This document shows, piece after piece, positions 8,439 through 16,721 of a stretch of 64,000 nt of DNA; the first letter of the stretch is position 1; each line of letters opens with the position of its first letter. The notes below the pieces were generated by a model that worked only from the letters and a program-made list of their open reading frames with translations, was not told where the DNA came from and did no database searches. Source of the stretch: Sphingomonas sp. Root710 (GTDB taxonomy: Bacteria; Pseudomonadota; Alphaproteobacteria; Sphingomonadales; Sphingomonadaceae); NCBI RefSeq assembly GCF_001429065.1, contig NZ_LMIB01000012.1:855752-919751 (forward strand). The letters are read 5' to 3'. Position numbers and translations under genes: made by a program.

Positions 8439-10226
8439 TCACGCCGCCCGGACGAAATGATCGGGCTCGCTCGCGGGGGCGGGTACGATCCGCGAATCGC
8501 ACGCGGCGACGGCCCTGGCATGGGCCGCGACGGTGCCGACACCGCCGCGCATGGTATAGGCGCTCGGCGGAAACCGCATCCAGCGCGGCACCCAGCGCTC
8601 GACCTTGGCGCGACCATCGGCCCCGGCCAGATGATCGCCGATGATCCGCTTCAACGTCTTCGACGGTTCGCTCGCATTGGCGGCGGCGACCGTCTCGCCT
8701 GCCACATCGGCGACGATCCGGCCCAGCAGTTCGCGGTCGCGGATCAGCCCGAACAGGGCATCGTCGGCCTGCCACCAGTCGGCCATGTCGATGCCGATCT
8801 CGGTGCCGACCGCCTCGACAGCGGCGCTGCCCGCCGCCAGCGTCTCGCCGATCACGACCGCAATGACGTCCATGACAGCGGGGTCCGGAAGCGCGAGCAG
8901 GCGCAGGAAGATCGCCGAAAGGCGATCTTCCGCCAAAGCGTAATCGCCCCCGCTGCCGCCGGTGACAGTCGGTTCCTCGGATGGGAAGCCGAGCAGGTCG
9001 AGCACGGCGCGGCGACGTTCGTCGAACACCGTCTCGCCGCGCGCGGTTTCGACGCTTTCGCGCACCGCGTCGTTGCGGGTGGTCTGCGGCTCGGGCCTTA
9101 TGGTCCAGAGGTGCGAGCCGACGACGGCGTGGGCGACCATCAGGCGCAGCGCCACCTCGGGGCGGGTCAGCAGCGCGGCGCGGACGGCGGCATGACGGTG
9201 CAGATCGACATAGGTCTGCAAGGCCGAGGTCAGTTCGGGGCGCTGCGGCTTCGGCCCTTCGGGAGCCTCGCCGCTCGCCGTGCGCCGCGCTTCCTTGCGG
9301 GTCAGATAGCCTTCGTGGAAGGTCACTTCGCCGGTCGAACGGACATCGATATAGATGCGCCCGCCCTTGCGCTTCGGGGCCTTTTCATATTCCCATGTAT
9401 GGAAATGCTCGGACGCGGGCACGATCACGACATCGCTCCAACCATGCTCCAGATAGGCTGCGCGCCGCGCCTCAATGGCGGCATATTGCGCGGTCCAGAA
9501 GGCGTCGGGATCCGCGAAATAGCGATCCTCGCCGAACAGGTCGGCGACGGTCGCACCGGGGTAAGCATCGAGGTCGAACAGCGCATGCCTTGCCGCGATC
9601 GGCTGCCCGCCAAGGACCCAAGCCTTTACCTGATGGCCGGTCGGCGCATAGGCGTCGGGGTCATCGTGAAGCGCCAGCCATGCACGTTGCTGGCGCTTGC
9701 TGGCAAGCGTCAGGTGGCGAACGGTGGTGCGGTCGATCTTCTCTTGCGTGTAGAGGGTGCGGATGCGCGGCAGCAGGTTGCCGAGCGCCAGCACGCGGCG
9801 GATGGTAAGATCGGGAAGCCCGAAGGTGGCGGCGATGTCGTCCACCGCGCGGCCTTCCTTGACCAGCCGGGTGAAGGTTTCCCACTGGGTCACCTCGTCG
9901 GGGTCGAGCCGCGCGATGTTCTCGATCAGCGAGGCTTCCAGCGCGGCGGCATCGTCGCCCGCCTCCATGATCGCGGACGGCACGCGGCCAAGCTCAGGGT
10001 CCGCGCCCTCGTCGGCCCGCGCGAGCCGCGCGGCATGAACGCGTCGTCTGCCCGCGACCAGTTCGAATCGACCCTCGGCGAGGCCGGGGCGCAGGATGAC
10101 GGGAACGATGATCCCGCGCCTGCGCACGGTCGGCAGGATATCCGAGACATCCGGGGCCTTCTTCCCGTGCCGCATGTTCACGGTGCTGTCGTCGATATTG
10201 CCAATGTCGATATATTCGAGTTTCAT
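8439..10226 (-). CDS. ParB/RepB/Spo0J family protein, long form
   Basis: A 595-aa ParB-like protein. The N-terminal ParB-N domain (~1-100) includes GIIVPVILRPG, ELVAGRRRVHAARLA and the ENIARLDPDEVTQWETFTRLV box. An HTH follows at ~115-160 (DIAATFGLPDLTIRRVLALGNLLPRI). The remaining ~430 residues are an alpha-helical extension seen in element-borne ParB proteins. AAGGAG lies nine bases before ATG 10226. No ParA neighbour exists, so it may act as a transcription factor or stabilisation factor for the excised element rather than in classical segregation. A 708-aa antisense open frame covers it and is a GC artefact. Confidence 0.88.
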   Translation of the reverse strand: MKLEYIDIGNIDDSTVNMRHGKKAPDVSDILPTVRRRGIIVPVILRPGLAEGRFELVAGRRRVHAARLARADEGADPELGRVPSAIMEAGDDAAALEASLIENIARLDPDEVTQWETFTRLVKEGRAVDDIAATFGLPDLTIRRVLALGNLLPRIRTLYTQEKIDRTTVRHLTLASKRQQRAWLALHDDPDAYAPTGHQVKAWVLGGQPIAARHALFDLDAYPGATVADLFGEDRYFADPDAFWTAQYAAIEARRAAYLEHGWSDVVIVPASEHFHTWEYEKAPKRKGGRIYIDVRSTGEVTFHEGYLTRKEARRTASGEAPEGPKPQRPELTSALQTYVDLHRHAAVRAALLTRPEVALRLMVAHAVVGSHLWTIRPEPQTTRNDAVRESVETARGETVFDERRRAVLDLLGFPSEEPTVTGGSGGDYALAEDRLSAIFLRLLALPDPAVMDVIAVVIGETLAAGSAAVEAVGTEIGIDMADWWQADDALFGLIRDRELLGRIVADVAGETVAAANASEPSKTLKRIIGDHLAGADGRAKVERWVPRWMRFPPSAYTMRGGVGTVAAHARAVAACDSRIVPAPASEPDHFVRAA

Positions 10227-10311
10227 GACGTCACTCCTTGTGGGTGCCGGTCCGTCGTTCTTTGTGGGAGGGCGGACCGGCTTAGGGATCGGCGGCAAAC
10301 GGCCGCCCGCG

Positions 10312-10734
10312 TCATCCGGCCCCGTCAGGACTTGGGGGCGGAAGCTGGTTGGCTCCGGCGCGGCGGAGTTCCTGTTGGGCTGACAGGATCGATCCGGTTC
10401 GGCGGGCGGCATCCGCCCAAACCGACAGCGCGTGCGGCGTCTTGAAAGCGATATCGCGCTCGATGCCGAGGTCAAACGGCAGGCGAACCGAGGCGATCTC
10501 GGACAGGCTGAAATAACCAAGTTCTGGGCAGCCGAAACCGAGGTCGGCAAGGCCGAACAGGGTGTCGTCGTCCTCGTCCAATTCGGTCGCCAGCCATGTC
10601 GCTGCGCCCACCGGATTGAACAGTTTGAGTACCGGCAGCGGATCGGGCTCGGGCTTGTCGTCGCGCTGGGCGGCGCGATGATTGATCGCGTTCGCGCGCA
10701 GCGCGGAGCGAAGCTCGGGGGTCAGGAGGTTCAT
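10312..10734 (-). CDS. DUF2958 family protein
   Basis: A 140-aa DUF2958 protein: N-terminal MNLLTPELRSALRANAINH, then PLPVLKLFNPVGAATWLATELDEDDDTLFGLADLGFGCPELGYFSL. The family is a frequent companion of conjugation and ParB genes, with no established activity. The start codon overlaps the stop of the upstream 69-aa gene (ATGA), so translation is probably coupled. It is followed by the ParB gene 85 bases downstream in the same direction. Confidence 0.9.
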   Translation of the reverse strand: MNLLTPELRSALRANAINHRAAQRDDKPEPDPLPVLKLFNPVGAATWLATELDEDDDTLFGLADLGFGCPELGYFSLSEIASVRLPFDLGIERDIAFKTPHALSVWADAARRTGSILSAQQELRRAGANQLPPPSPDGAG

Positions 10735-10940
10735 GCCGCGAGCCTCCCTGCGATGCGCGCTTCCTGGGCTTGCGCGTAGCGGGCGAGCAGCCATTTAACG
10801 GCCTTTGTCGCGGCGCTGGCGGCGCGGAAGATGGCGCTTCCTCGCGCCCCATCGGTCCCCCGGACCGCCGGGTTTCCGTTCAAGTCCTGCTGATCCTGCG
10901 CCGCCAAGCGGCGGGCGCTGCGCTTCGATGCTCTGGGCAC
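10731..10940 (-). CDS. Small basic protein coupled to DUF2958
   Basis: A 69-aa basic protein starting at GTG 10940, chosen because GAGGAGG sits six bases upstream. The sequence runs PRASKRSARRLAAQDQ, then NPAVRGTDGARGSAIFRAAS and a helical end (ATKAVKWLLARYAQAQEARI). Its TGA overlaps the DUF2958 ATG by four bases. No family is recognised. The tight coupling and strong ribosome site make it a genuine gene, probably part of the element's core set. Confidence 0.65.
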   Translation of the reverse strand: MPRASKRSARRLAAQDQQDLNGNPAVRGTDGARGSAIFRAASAATKAVKWLLARYAQAQEARIAGRLAA

Positions 10941-11328
10941 ACCTGTCCTCCTCGCCACCCCAAAAAAGCACAGGGCCTCCCCGCGACGGCGGGGGTGGGC
11001 AGCGAGACGCGACCAAAAGGCCCGGCTCAAGCGGGCGAAGACACCGTAAGGGCGGAACGACAGTGGAGCACCCCGAAGGGGTTGGCTTCGCCCGGGGCGG
11101 GCCTAGCCGGGCGCGCCGCCCGCACCCGCCGTAATGGGAGCCCCCAAAAGCGCCGCCGCATACGCGGCGACCGCGCGCGGGCCTGATCCGCGCCTGCGGC
11201 CATGTGCGGAAGCGAGCGGCGGCGCAGGAGGCGCTCGCATCTGTTGCCGCCTATCGGCCAACGCGCCGGAACATTAAGCCCGTTCAGCGATTAGTGCACT
11301 TAGCGACATATTGGGGTCGGGGGACCAC
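10941..11328. other. Non-coding, palindrome-rich upstream region
   Basis: About 390 bases without a gene between divergent transcription units. It contains ACCCC-GAA-GGGGT (11070-11082), followed by GC-rich palindromes such as GCCCGGGGCGGGC. It likely holds the promoter of the 69-aa/DUF2958/ParB operon. Confidence 0.45.
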
Positions 11329-11514
11329 ATGGAAACCGAGGAACTGCTCGCGAAGATGCGCGGGCGCGTGGAGCAGTGCCGCAGGCTTGCGAGAGCCATA
11401 ACCGATCAGAAGGCGGTCGACGTCCTAAACCAGATGGCCGATGAAGGCGAAGCCGACATTGCGCGCCTCATCGCAGAAAATGGCCCGCGCGCACGGTCCG
11501 GGGACGCCAACTGA
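11329..11514 (+). CDS. Small helical hypothetical protein, 61 aa
   Basis: METEELLAKMRGRVEQCRR is followed by a second helix (DVLNQMADEGEADIARLIAE) and a short polar tail. GGGGGA precedes ATG 11329 by four bases. The heptad pattern suggests a two-helix hairpin or coiled-coil dimer. No family assigned. It lies between the element core genes and the sulfide locus. Confidence 0.55.
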   Translation: METEELLAKMRGRVEQCRRLARAITDQKAVDVLNQMADEGEADIARLIAENGPRARSGDAN

Positions 11515-11647
11515 GGCTGCTCGCCGAGGCCGGCCGTCCCTGGCGAAGGACCGACAGCACCCATCGCACCGCGATCATTGCGCTCGCTCACGCCTTAGCG
11601 GCACCCGCTTTGGCCTGCCACGGCTATCTTCCCGGCGCATGAGCGGG

Positions 11648-12427
11648 TCACATGGACGATGCGCTGACATATAGGCCCACCGCGATCACGACAGCGGCAA
11701 AGCCGCGCTCCAGCAGCCCCTTGCAGGCGCCAAGCGCCTTGCCCAAGGCGATCCCCGCGATCGTGCCGCCGACCCCGCCTGCGACCAGCAAGGCGGTGAC
11801 GGCCCAATCGACCAGCCCCGATGCGGCATAGGACAGGGCAGTCGTCAGTCCCAGCGCGCTGACGACGACCAGCGAGGTGCCGATCGCATAGGGCAGCGGC
11901 ATCGCCGTGGCCGTAATCAGTCCCGGTACGATGAGGAACCCCCCGCCAATCCCGAAGAAACCGGCGGCAAGGCCGACGCCGAGGCCAATCGGCACGAGAC
12001 GCGGCAGTAGGGCCGCCGCGCTGCCCAAGGTCAGGCGGACATCCGGGGCCTCCGCCGTCCGGCGCCGGCGCAGCATCGACAGACCGACGCCGATCATCAG
12101 CAGTCCGAACAGGACGAGTAGCCGCCTGCCGTCGAACGCCTTGCCCAGTTCCGCGCCGAGCGCCGCGCCGATCATGCCTGCCGCCGCGAACACGCTGGCG
12201 CAGCGCCACTTGACCCGGCCGGCGCGCGCGTGGCCGACGAGGCTGGCGAGCGCGTTGACGGTGACGGCAACCGCCGCCGTGCCGATCGCGGCGTGCGGCG
12301 ATCCGACCCCGACGACATAAATCAGCAGCGGTACGGCGAGGATCGACCCGCCGCCGCCCACCAATCCGAGGATCAGTCCGATCACCCCGCCCGAGGCGAG
12401 CGCGGCAACGATGGTGGCACCGTCCAT
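11648..12427 (-). CDS. TauE/SafE-type sulfite exporter
   Basis: A 259-aa inner-membrane protein with two repeats of about four helices each. The repeats are headed by GLILGLVGGGGSILAVPLLIYVVG and GVGLAAGFFGIGGGFLIVPGLI, whose glycine-rich GGG(S/F)I/LAVP motifs define the TauE/SafE/YfcA family. In BigR-type operons this protein removes sulfite made by persulfide oxidation. It is the last gene of a - strand set with the rhodanese and ArsR genes (10-bp and 4-bp gaps), which supports that role. Start ATG 12427. Confidence 0.88.
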   Translation of the reverse strand: MDGATIVAALASGGVIGLILGLVGGGGSILAVPLLIYVVGVGSPHAAIGTAAVAVTVNALASLVGHARAGRVKWRCASVFAAAGMIGAALGAELGKAFDGRRLLVLFGLLMIGVGLSMLRRRRTAEAPDVRLTLGSAAALLPRLVPIGLGVGLAAGFFGIGGGFLIVPGLITATAMPLPYAIGTSLVVVSALGLTTALSYAASGLVDWAVTALLVAGGVGGTIAGIALGKALGACKGLLERGFAAVVIAVGLYVSASSM

Positions 12428-12437
12428 GGCCGTCGCC

Positions 12438-12956
12438 TCAGGCCGCCGCGCGCCGATTCCACGGCATCGTCCGCAGCAGGCTCGCCATGCCACACCATCC
12501 GGTCGCGCCGGCGAAGATCAGCCCGGCGCCGACGAACGCCGACAGCCCGAAGAAGCCGGGCGTGACGAACAGGCCGAGCAGCACCCCGGCCAGCACCAGC
12601 GCGCCGGCGGCGATCTGCACCTGCCGCATGATCTCCAGAGGCTGCGACCGATCGGCGATGGTGGCCTGTCCCGCGCCGCGCCACCCATCGATTCCGCCCG
12701 ACAGGATATAGGCCGGCGCGCCGCGCGCCGCCGCCGCAAGCCGTGCGGCGTTGGCCGAGGTGCGCATTCCCGACCTGCAATGGAAGACCAGCGGGCGGCC
12801 ATCGCCCAGCAGATCGCCTATCCTGTCGAGCGGCAGGTTCACCGCGCCGGGGATATGTTCGCGCGCATGTTCGTCGGCGCCGCGGATATCGATCAGCCGC
12901 GCGCCGGCGTCGATCGCGGCGCGCGCATCAACAGGCGAAAGGGTCACAAGCGTCAT
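12438..12956 (-). CDS. Rhodanese with two-helix membrane tail
   Basis: A 172-aa single rhodanese domain (residues ~5-105). The active-site loop VFHCRSGMRTSANA contains the persulfide-carrying Cys, and LIDIRGADEHAREHIPGAVNLP is the usual rhodanese signature. Residues ~115-165 form two hydrophobic helices of the DUF2892/YgaP type, anchoring the domain to the inner membrane. It should move sulfane sulfur between thiols and sulfite. It starts five bases after the ArsR stop and is followed by the exporter, consistent with one operon. The open frame upstream to 13124 is out of register with any protein. Confidence 0.9.
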   Translation of the reverse strand: MTLVTLSPVDARAAIDAGARLIDIRGADEHAREHIPGAVNLPLDRIGDLLGDGRPLVFHCRSGMRTSANAARLAAAARGAPAYILSGGIDGWRGAGQATIADRSQPLEIMRQVQIAAGALVLAGVLLGLFVTPGFFGLSAFVGAGLIFAGATGWCGMASLLRTMPWNRRAAA

Positions 12957-12960
12957 CGCG

Positions 12961-13275
12961 TCAGTCCTTGCAATAGAGTTGATAGAGGGTGGCGAGCAGC
13001 GCTTCGACACGGGGATCGGCGATCGCATACCACAGGGTCTGGCTTTCGCGCCGATAGGCGACGAGCTTCTCGTCCCGCATCCTGGCCAGATGCTGCGAGC
13101 AGGCGGATTGCGACAGGCCGACATCGCGGGCGAGGTCGGTGACCGTCATCTCGCCATGCTCGACCAGCTTGCACAGCAGCATCAGGCGCCGGGCATTGCC
13201 GATCGCCTTCAGCGTGTCGGCGACGTGGGTCGCCTTTGTTTCAAACGTCGCCAGGTCCATCGGTGGCTTGAGCAT
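12961..13275 (-). CDS. bigR: ArsR-family sulfide/persulfide sensor, BigR/SqrR type
   Basis: A 104-aa winged-helix repressor: TVTDLARDVGLSQSACSQHLARMRDEKLVAYRRESQ is helices 3-4 and the wing. The cysteines at positions 35 (MLLCKL) and 102 (LYCKD) match the places of the redox pair that forms a tri- or tetrasulfide link in BigR/SqrR and releases DNA. Classic metal-binding CxC of ArsR is absent. Neighbours are exactly those of the BigR regulon: rhodanese, TauE exporter and a divergent persulfide dioxygenase. It presumably represses both directions from the AT-rich intergenic site at 13290-13320. Symbol by homology of residues and context. Confidence 0.82.
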   Translation of the reverse strand: MLKPPMDLATFETKATHVADTLKAIGNARRLMLLCKLVEHGEMTVTDLARDVGLSQSACSQHLARMRDEKLVAYRRESQTLWYAIADPRVEALLATLYQLYCKD

Positions 13276-13287
13276 GTTGCGCTTCCA

Positions 13288-13320
13288 TTAGGTATTGCTA
13301 ATATAGCATAAGCTAATATA
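13288..13320. promoter_or_regulatory. Probable BigR operator/promoter
   Basis: The AT-rich stretch between bigR and the dioxygenase gene contains GCTAATATA twice (13297-13305 and 13312-13320) and the palindrome TGCTA-ATA-TAGCA (13296-13308). It is strikingly AT-rich for this genome and overlaps where both divergent promoters must lie. Confidence 0.6.
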
Positions 13321-13345
13321 TTTGCAAGGCACAATGGAGACGATC

Positions 13346-14230
13346 ATGGCGCAGCCGTTCATCGAGGCCTTTTTCGACGAGCCCACCAACACGATCAGCT
13401 ATCTCGTCGGCGATCCGGCGACGCGGACGGCAGCGGTGATCGACCCGGTGCTCGACTTCGACATGGCGAGCGGAGTCGCCGACACAGGCTCGGCGGAACG
13501 GATCATCGCGTTCGCGCAGGCGCATGACTGGCGGATCGCCATGGTGCTGGAAACGCATGCCCATGCCGACCACCTGTCGGCGGCGCCGTTCATCAAGGCG
13601 CATAGCGGTGCATGGATCGGCATCGGCGCGCATATCCGCGACGTGCAGAAGATATTCCGTCCGGTGTTCGCGATGGACGACCTAAAGACCGACGGCTCGG
13701 ACTTCGACCGGCTGTTCGCGGATGGCGAGCGCTTCGCGATCGGCGGATTGGACGTCGAGGTGCTGCATGTCCCGGGGCACACCCCCGCCGATGTCGCCTA
13801 TCTGATCGGCGATGCCGCGTTCGTCGGCGACACCCTGTTCATGCCCGACTATGGCACGGCGCGCGCCGACTTCCCCGGAGGCGACGCGCGCACATTATAT
13901 CGTTCGATCCGCCGTCTGCTGGCCCTGCCCGACAAGACGCGGCTGTTTCTGTGCCACGACTATAAGGCGCCGGGACGGGACGATTATCGATGGGAGACGA
14001 CGGTGGGCGAACAGCGCCGCGACAGCGTGCACGTCCATGACGGCGTCAGCGAGGATGATTTCGTGGCGATGCGCCAGCAGCGCGACGCGGGCCTGTCGGT
14101 CCCCAAGCTGCTGCTGCCCTCGATACAGGTCAACATCCGCGCCGGCCGTTTCGCCGAGGCGGAAGCGAACGGCGTCAGCTTTCTGCGCATTCCGCTGAAG
14201 TGGAAGAACGGCGGGGATCGCCAAAGCTGA
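13346..14230 (+). CDS. Persulfide dioxygenase-like MBL-fold hydrolase (Blh/ETHE1 type)
   Basis: A 294-aa metallo-beta-lactamase-fold protein. Metal ligands are visible in ETHAHADHL (HxHxDH), GHTPAD and FVGDTLFMPDYGTARADFPGG, the last being the ETHE1/persulfide dioxygenase signature. FLCHDY holds the final His. It oxidises glutathione or protein persulfide to sulfite with one ferrous iron. ATG 13346 is preferred, with GGAG eight bases before it; ATG 13334 is an alternative. It is divergent from bigR and shares its operator region. The product sulfite would leave by the TauE-type exporter. Confidence 0.88.
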   Translation: MAQPFIEAFFDEPTNTISYLVGDPATRTAAVIDPVLDFDMASGVADTGSAERIIAFAQAHDWRIAMVLETHAHADHLSAAPFIKAHSGAWIGIGAHIRDVQKIFRPVFAMDDLKTDGSDFDRLFADGERFAIGGLDVEVLHVPGHTPADVAYLIGDAAFVGDTLFMPDYGTARADFPGGDARTLYRSIRRLLALPDKTRLFLCHDYKAPGRDDYRWETTVGEQRRDSVHVHDGVSEDDFVAMRQQRDAGLSVPKLLLPSIQVNIRAGRFAEAEANGVSFLRIPLKWKNGGDRQS

Positions 14231-14533
14231 CGCGCTCCAGGCGAGCAGCCCGGTCGATCGCCGGTTCCACGACAGCCGGGAGCACCACGTCATCAGCCCG
14301 CGCCAGCGATCGTTCTTTAACAGCGGGGTTTAGGTCAAGGGTAGAATCGACACGCCTTGCCTATTGGGTTCTGGTGGCAGGCCTCGACCCAATTCGGTCA
14401 TCATGCCGCGTGATAGCGAAGCCTATTATCTGCTATGAAACCCTCCAAATTGGACAGTTCTCATTCCAAATCGGTTGCTGCACGCTGGGAAAGCCATTAG
14501 CTTTAATCAAACAATCGAGCGATGATGAGGACC
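14231..14533. other. No gene seen
   Basis: About 300 bases of falling GC content between the dioxygenase and the secreted protein gene. It probably holds the promoter of the latter. No clear -35/-10 pair is assigned. Confidence 0.4.
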
Positions 14534-15187
14534 ATGAACTGGCAAAACCTTACTGCACTCGCAGTTTGCGTTATAAATGTCGGGATGGTCGCTGCGGCCC
14601 CACCTACATCATTCATTTTCTCAGATAACCGAATCGCAGGTGAAGATCGGCCGAGGACGCTGTCTCTTCTTATAACTTCCTGCCAATATGGTATCCGCGT
14701 CCTAAGTGATGAGGGTCGATCCCGAGATCGGATAACCGCCCTCAAAACTGCACTAGCAGAGGAACTTGGGACCGCGCTCGACGGACATACATTGAATATC
14801 CTATCGTATCAGATTTACTTCAACAACGCGGCGGTTGCAGCGAATTCTGCCGCCGGTGTTGTTGGTGGTGTTGCTGGAGCGCTTTTGACAAAAGATTCGA
14901 CCCACGCAAAATGCAGTCATGAGAAAACGCCGGAAGGCTGGTTCGAAGCTGCAGAAACCACCAACGGCAATACCCCATTCGTGATACAGATCAGGGCTCA
15001 GTTCGATGAAGTTTTGGTCGAAACACGCAGTGTGTACTCCCCTTCAATCCTTCTTCGCCTGCCGCCGACGGCCTTTGCTAGCAGAGCGAAGGTCAATTTC
15101 GCGGATGCCGTGGCCGCTCCAGAAGTCGATGCGGCTATCAACAAAGCTAATCTTGATCTTATCAAAAAACTTCGAGTGCGCCTTTAG
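14534..15187 (+). CDS. Secreted hypothetical protein of unusual composition
   Basis: A 217-aa protein I do not recognise. Residues 1-22 (MNWQNLTALAVCVINVGMVAAAP) are a good signal peptide. A glycine-rich hydrophobic segment at ~105-120 (AANSAAGVVGGVAGALL) could span or insert into a membrane. One cysteine pair is possible (SC near 50, KC near 125). ATG 14534 follows GAGG; two further ATGs lie just upstream. Its GC content and codon use (many A/T-ending codons) differ clearly from the flanking genes, suggesting recent acquisition. It sits directly beside the IS110 element. Confidence 0.65.
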   Translation: MNWQNLTALAVCVINVGMVAAAPPTSFIFSDNRIAGEDRPRTLSLLITSCQYGIRVLSDEGRSRDRITALKTALAEELGTALDGHTLNILSYQIYFNNAAVAANSAAGVVGGVAGALLTKDSTHAKCSHEKTPEGWFEAAETTNGNTPFVIQIRAQFDEVLVETRSVYSPSILLRLPPTAFASRAKVNFADAVAAPEVDAAINKANLDLIKKLRVRL

Positions 15188-15524
15188 CAGTCTGGAAAAC
15201 CCCTGCCAGTAGCGAAGATGTCCACGGAACTGAGCCTCTCCATCGCAGCCCTTTGATAAGGTTACGGCAGCACTGCGTCCAACGACAACAAAAGTGGACG
15301 GCCATCTATCCAGTACAAATCGCCATCCTGATCGAGATCATCGTTGCCGGGCTCGTCGTTCTTTCCGAGGTCGGCTGCCGCCGCCTCACTATGGGCTACG
15401 TCGGTTAGATGCCTCATCGTTACCCGCGTGGTCCAAGGCCACAACGATCGCTGCGAGGTCATCAGCCCCATCGTCCCGGCCGGACGATCTGCTCAGGCGA
15501 GCAGAACTGGGAGGATCAATGGTC
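15188..15524. other. No gene seen; flank of IS110 element
   Basis: Open frames on both strands are short and unlike proteins. The stretch probably includes the outer end of the IS110-family element, whose termini have no recognisable inverted repeats. Confidence 0.4.
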
Positions 15525-16554
15525 TCAAGCTTCGGCGGTTTGGGCTGCCCATTCGAACTCCGTGCCATCAACCCAAATACAATGGAGGATTACCGCAATC
15601 TTTCGTGCGACGGCAATCCTGGCCTTTTTTTAAACCGACTCGTTTGGTCAATCGCACGCCCCACGCCTTCAGGGCGGACCATCGCTCGATGCGCCCTACG
15701 AGCACTGACGCCGCCTCGAACAGATACGTCCGCGCGAGACCGTCCCCCAATCTCGATATGCGGCCAGACCAGTCCATCTCTCCAGACTGGTGTCGACGCG
15801 GCGTAAGGCCGAGATAGGCGCCGACATCGGTAGATCGCTTGAACCGCGCCGGATCGTCGATCGCGCTCATGAATGCGAGAGAGGTAAGGGCACCGACACC
15901 CGGCACCGTCATAAGCCGCTTAGCGGTCTCGTCCCTCCGCGCAATGCCGAGTAGCAATCGGTCATATTCCTTGATCTGATCGCGGATCGTGGCGACGACC
16001 TTCAGGAGTGGCATGCACATCGCCGCCAAAACTTCGTTCCGCTCGCACGCGGCTCGAACACGATTGCTGAAGCCCCGCCCGGCCGTGCTGCCCAACATTG
16101 TGCCAGTCGTCTTCATGATATTGCGCGCCTGGTTTTCGAGGTCTCGCCGCATATTGATAAGCCGCTGCCGCGCAAGGAGAAGGGATCCGCGGCGATGCGC
16201 CTCGACCGATTTCGCATGGGCGGCTTTATACCATCCGACCCGCATCAGCTCCGCAAGCCCCCTTGCATCGTTCCGATCTGTCTTGTTGATGTGCATGGAG
16301 AGAGCACGGTGCGCATGCCGGGCCTCCATATGAACCACCCGCAAGCCTTGGCTCCGCAGTTCTCGACATAACCAGCTGCTCGACCCACCAGCTTCCAGCC
16401 CAATGCGCTCGGCATCCCGCGCATGCTTCGCTAGGTAACGCCCGATCGCCTCTGGATCGGTTTGGACCTTCCCCTCCCGTACAAGACCGCCGTCTCGATC
16501 CATAATACAAACGCTGGTCTCGGCTACCGAGACGTCCAATCCCACAAAGAGCAT
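15525..16554 (-). pseudogene. IS110-family transposase with a frameshift
   Basis: A DEDD recombinase of the IS110 family. The RuvC-like N-terminal domain has D7 (FVGLDVS), E54 (GLEAGGS), D93 and D96 (NKTDRNDARGL). The C-terminal Tnp20 domain has KRSTDVGAYLGLTP with Ser241 at the expected nucleophile position. After residue ~310 a run of seven A (coding strand; T at 15625-15631) shifts the frame and the open frame ends at 15568. Dropping one A restores the family C-terminus ([20 protein letters not shown]...), ending at TGA 15525-15527. The intact product would be 342 aa. Either an inactivating indel, a homopolymer error or slippage is possible. Confidence 0.85.
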
Positions 16555-16721
16555 GACCTGACCTCCAATTACAGAAGAAGATTATGCTCCGCTCCGGTGA
16601 GTCGGCGACGCCCCGCTGTCACCGGATGGCCGAGACCCGGCGCGGGACTCGGCGGAGACCGCCTACAGCGGTCGGAGTAGAGCGCGGCCGGCCGCTACCA
16701 GCGGCCGGGGCGCCCGGCTGC
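16555..16721 (-). ncRNA. Candidate bridge RNA region of the IS110 element
   Basis: In IS110-group elements a bridge RNA is encoded in the non-coding stretch before the transposase. Here 167 bases upstream of the start codon hold palindromes such as GCGGCCGGCCGC and CCGCTACCAGCGGCCGG. Placement and GC-rich pairing fit, but loops complementary to target and donor were not identified. Confidence 0.35.

Larger units (their letters stand above)
15525..16721 (-). mobile_element. IS110-family insertion sequence, limits uncertain
   Basis: The element consists of the frameshifted transposase and a GC-rich non-coding 5' flank (16555-16721). IS110 elements lack clear terminal repeats and target duplications, so the ends cannot be set from one copy. 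It separates the low-GC secreted gene from the nucleotidyltransferase-HEPN gene. Confidence 0.6.

Noticed and set aside
8319-10445. 708-codon open frame on the + strand
   Set aside because: Lies antisense to the ParB gene, has no domain and follows from high GC at third positions. The ParB frame has a ribosome site and clear motifs.
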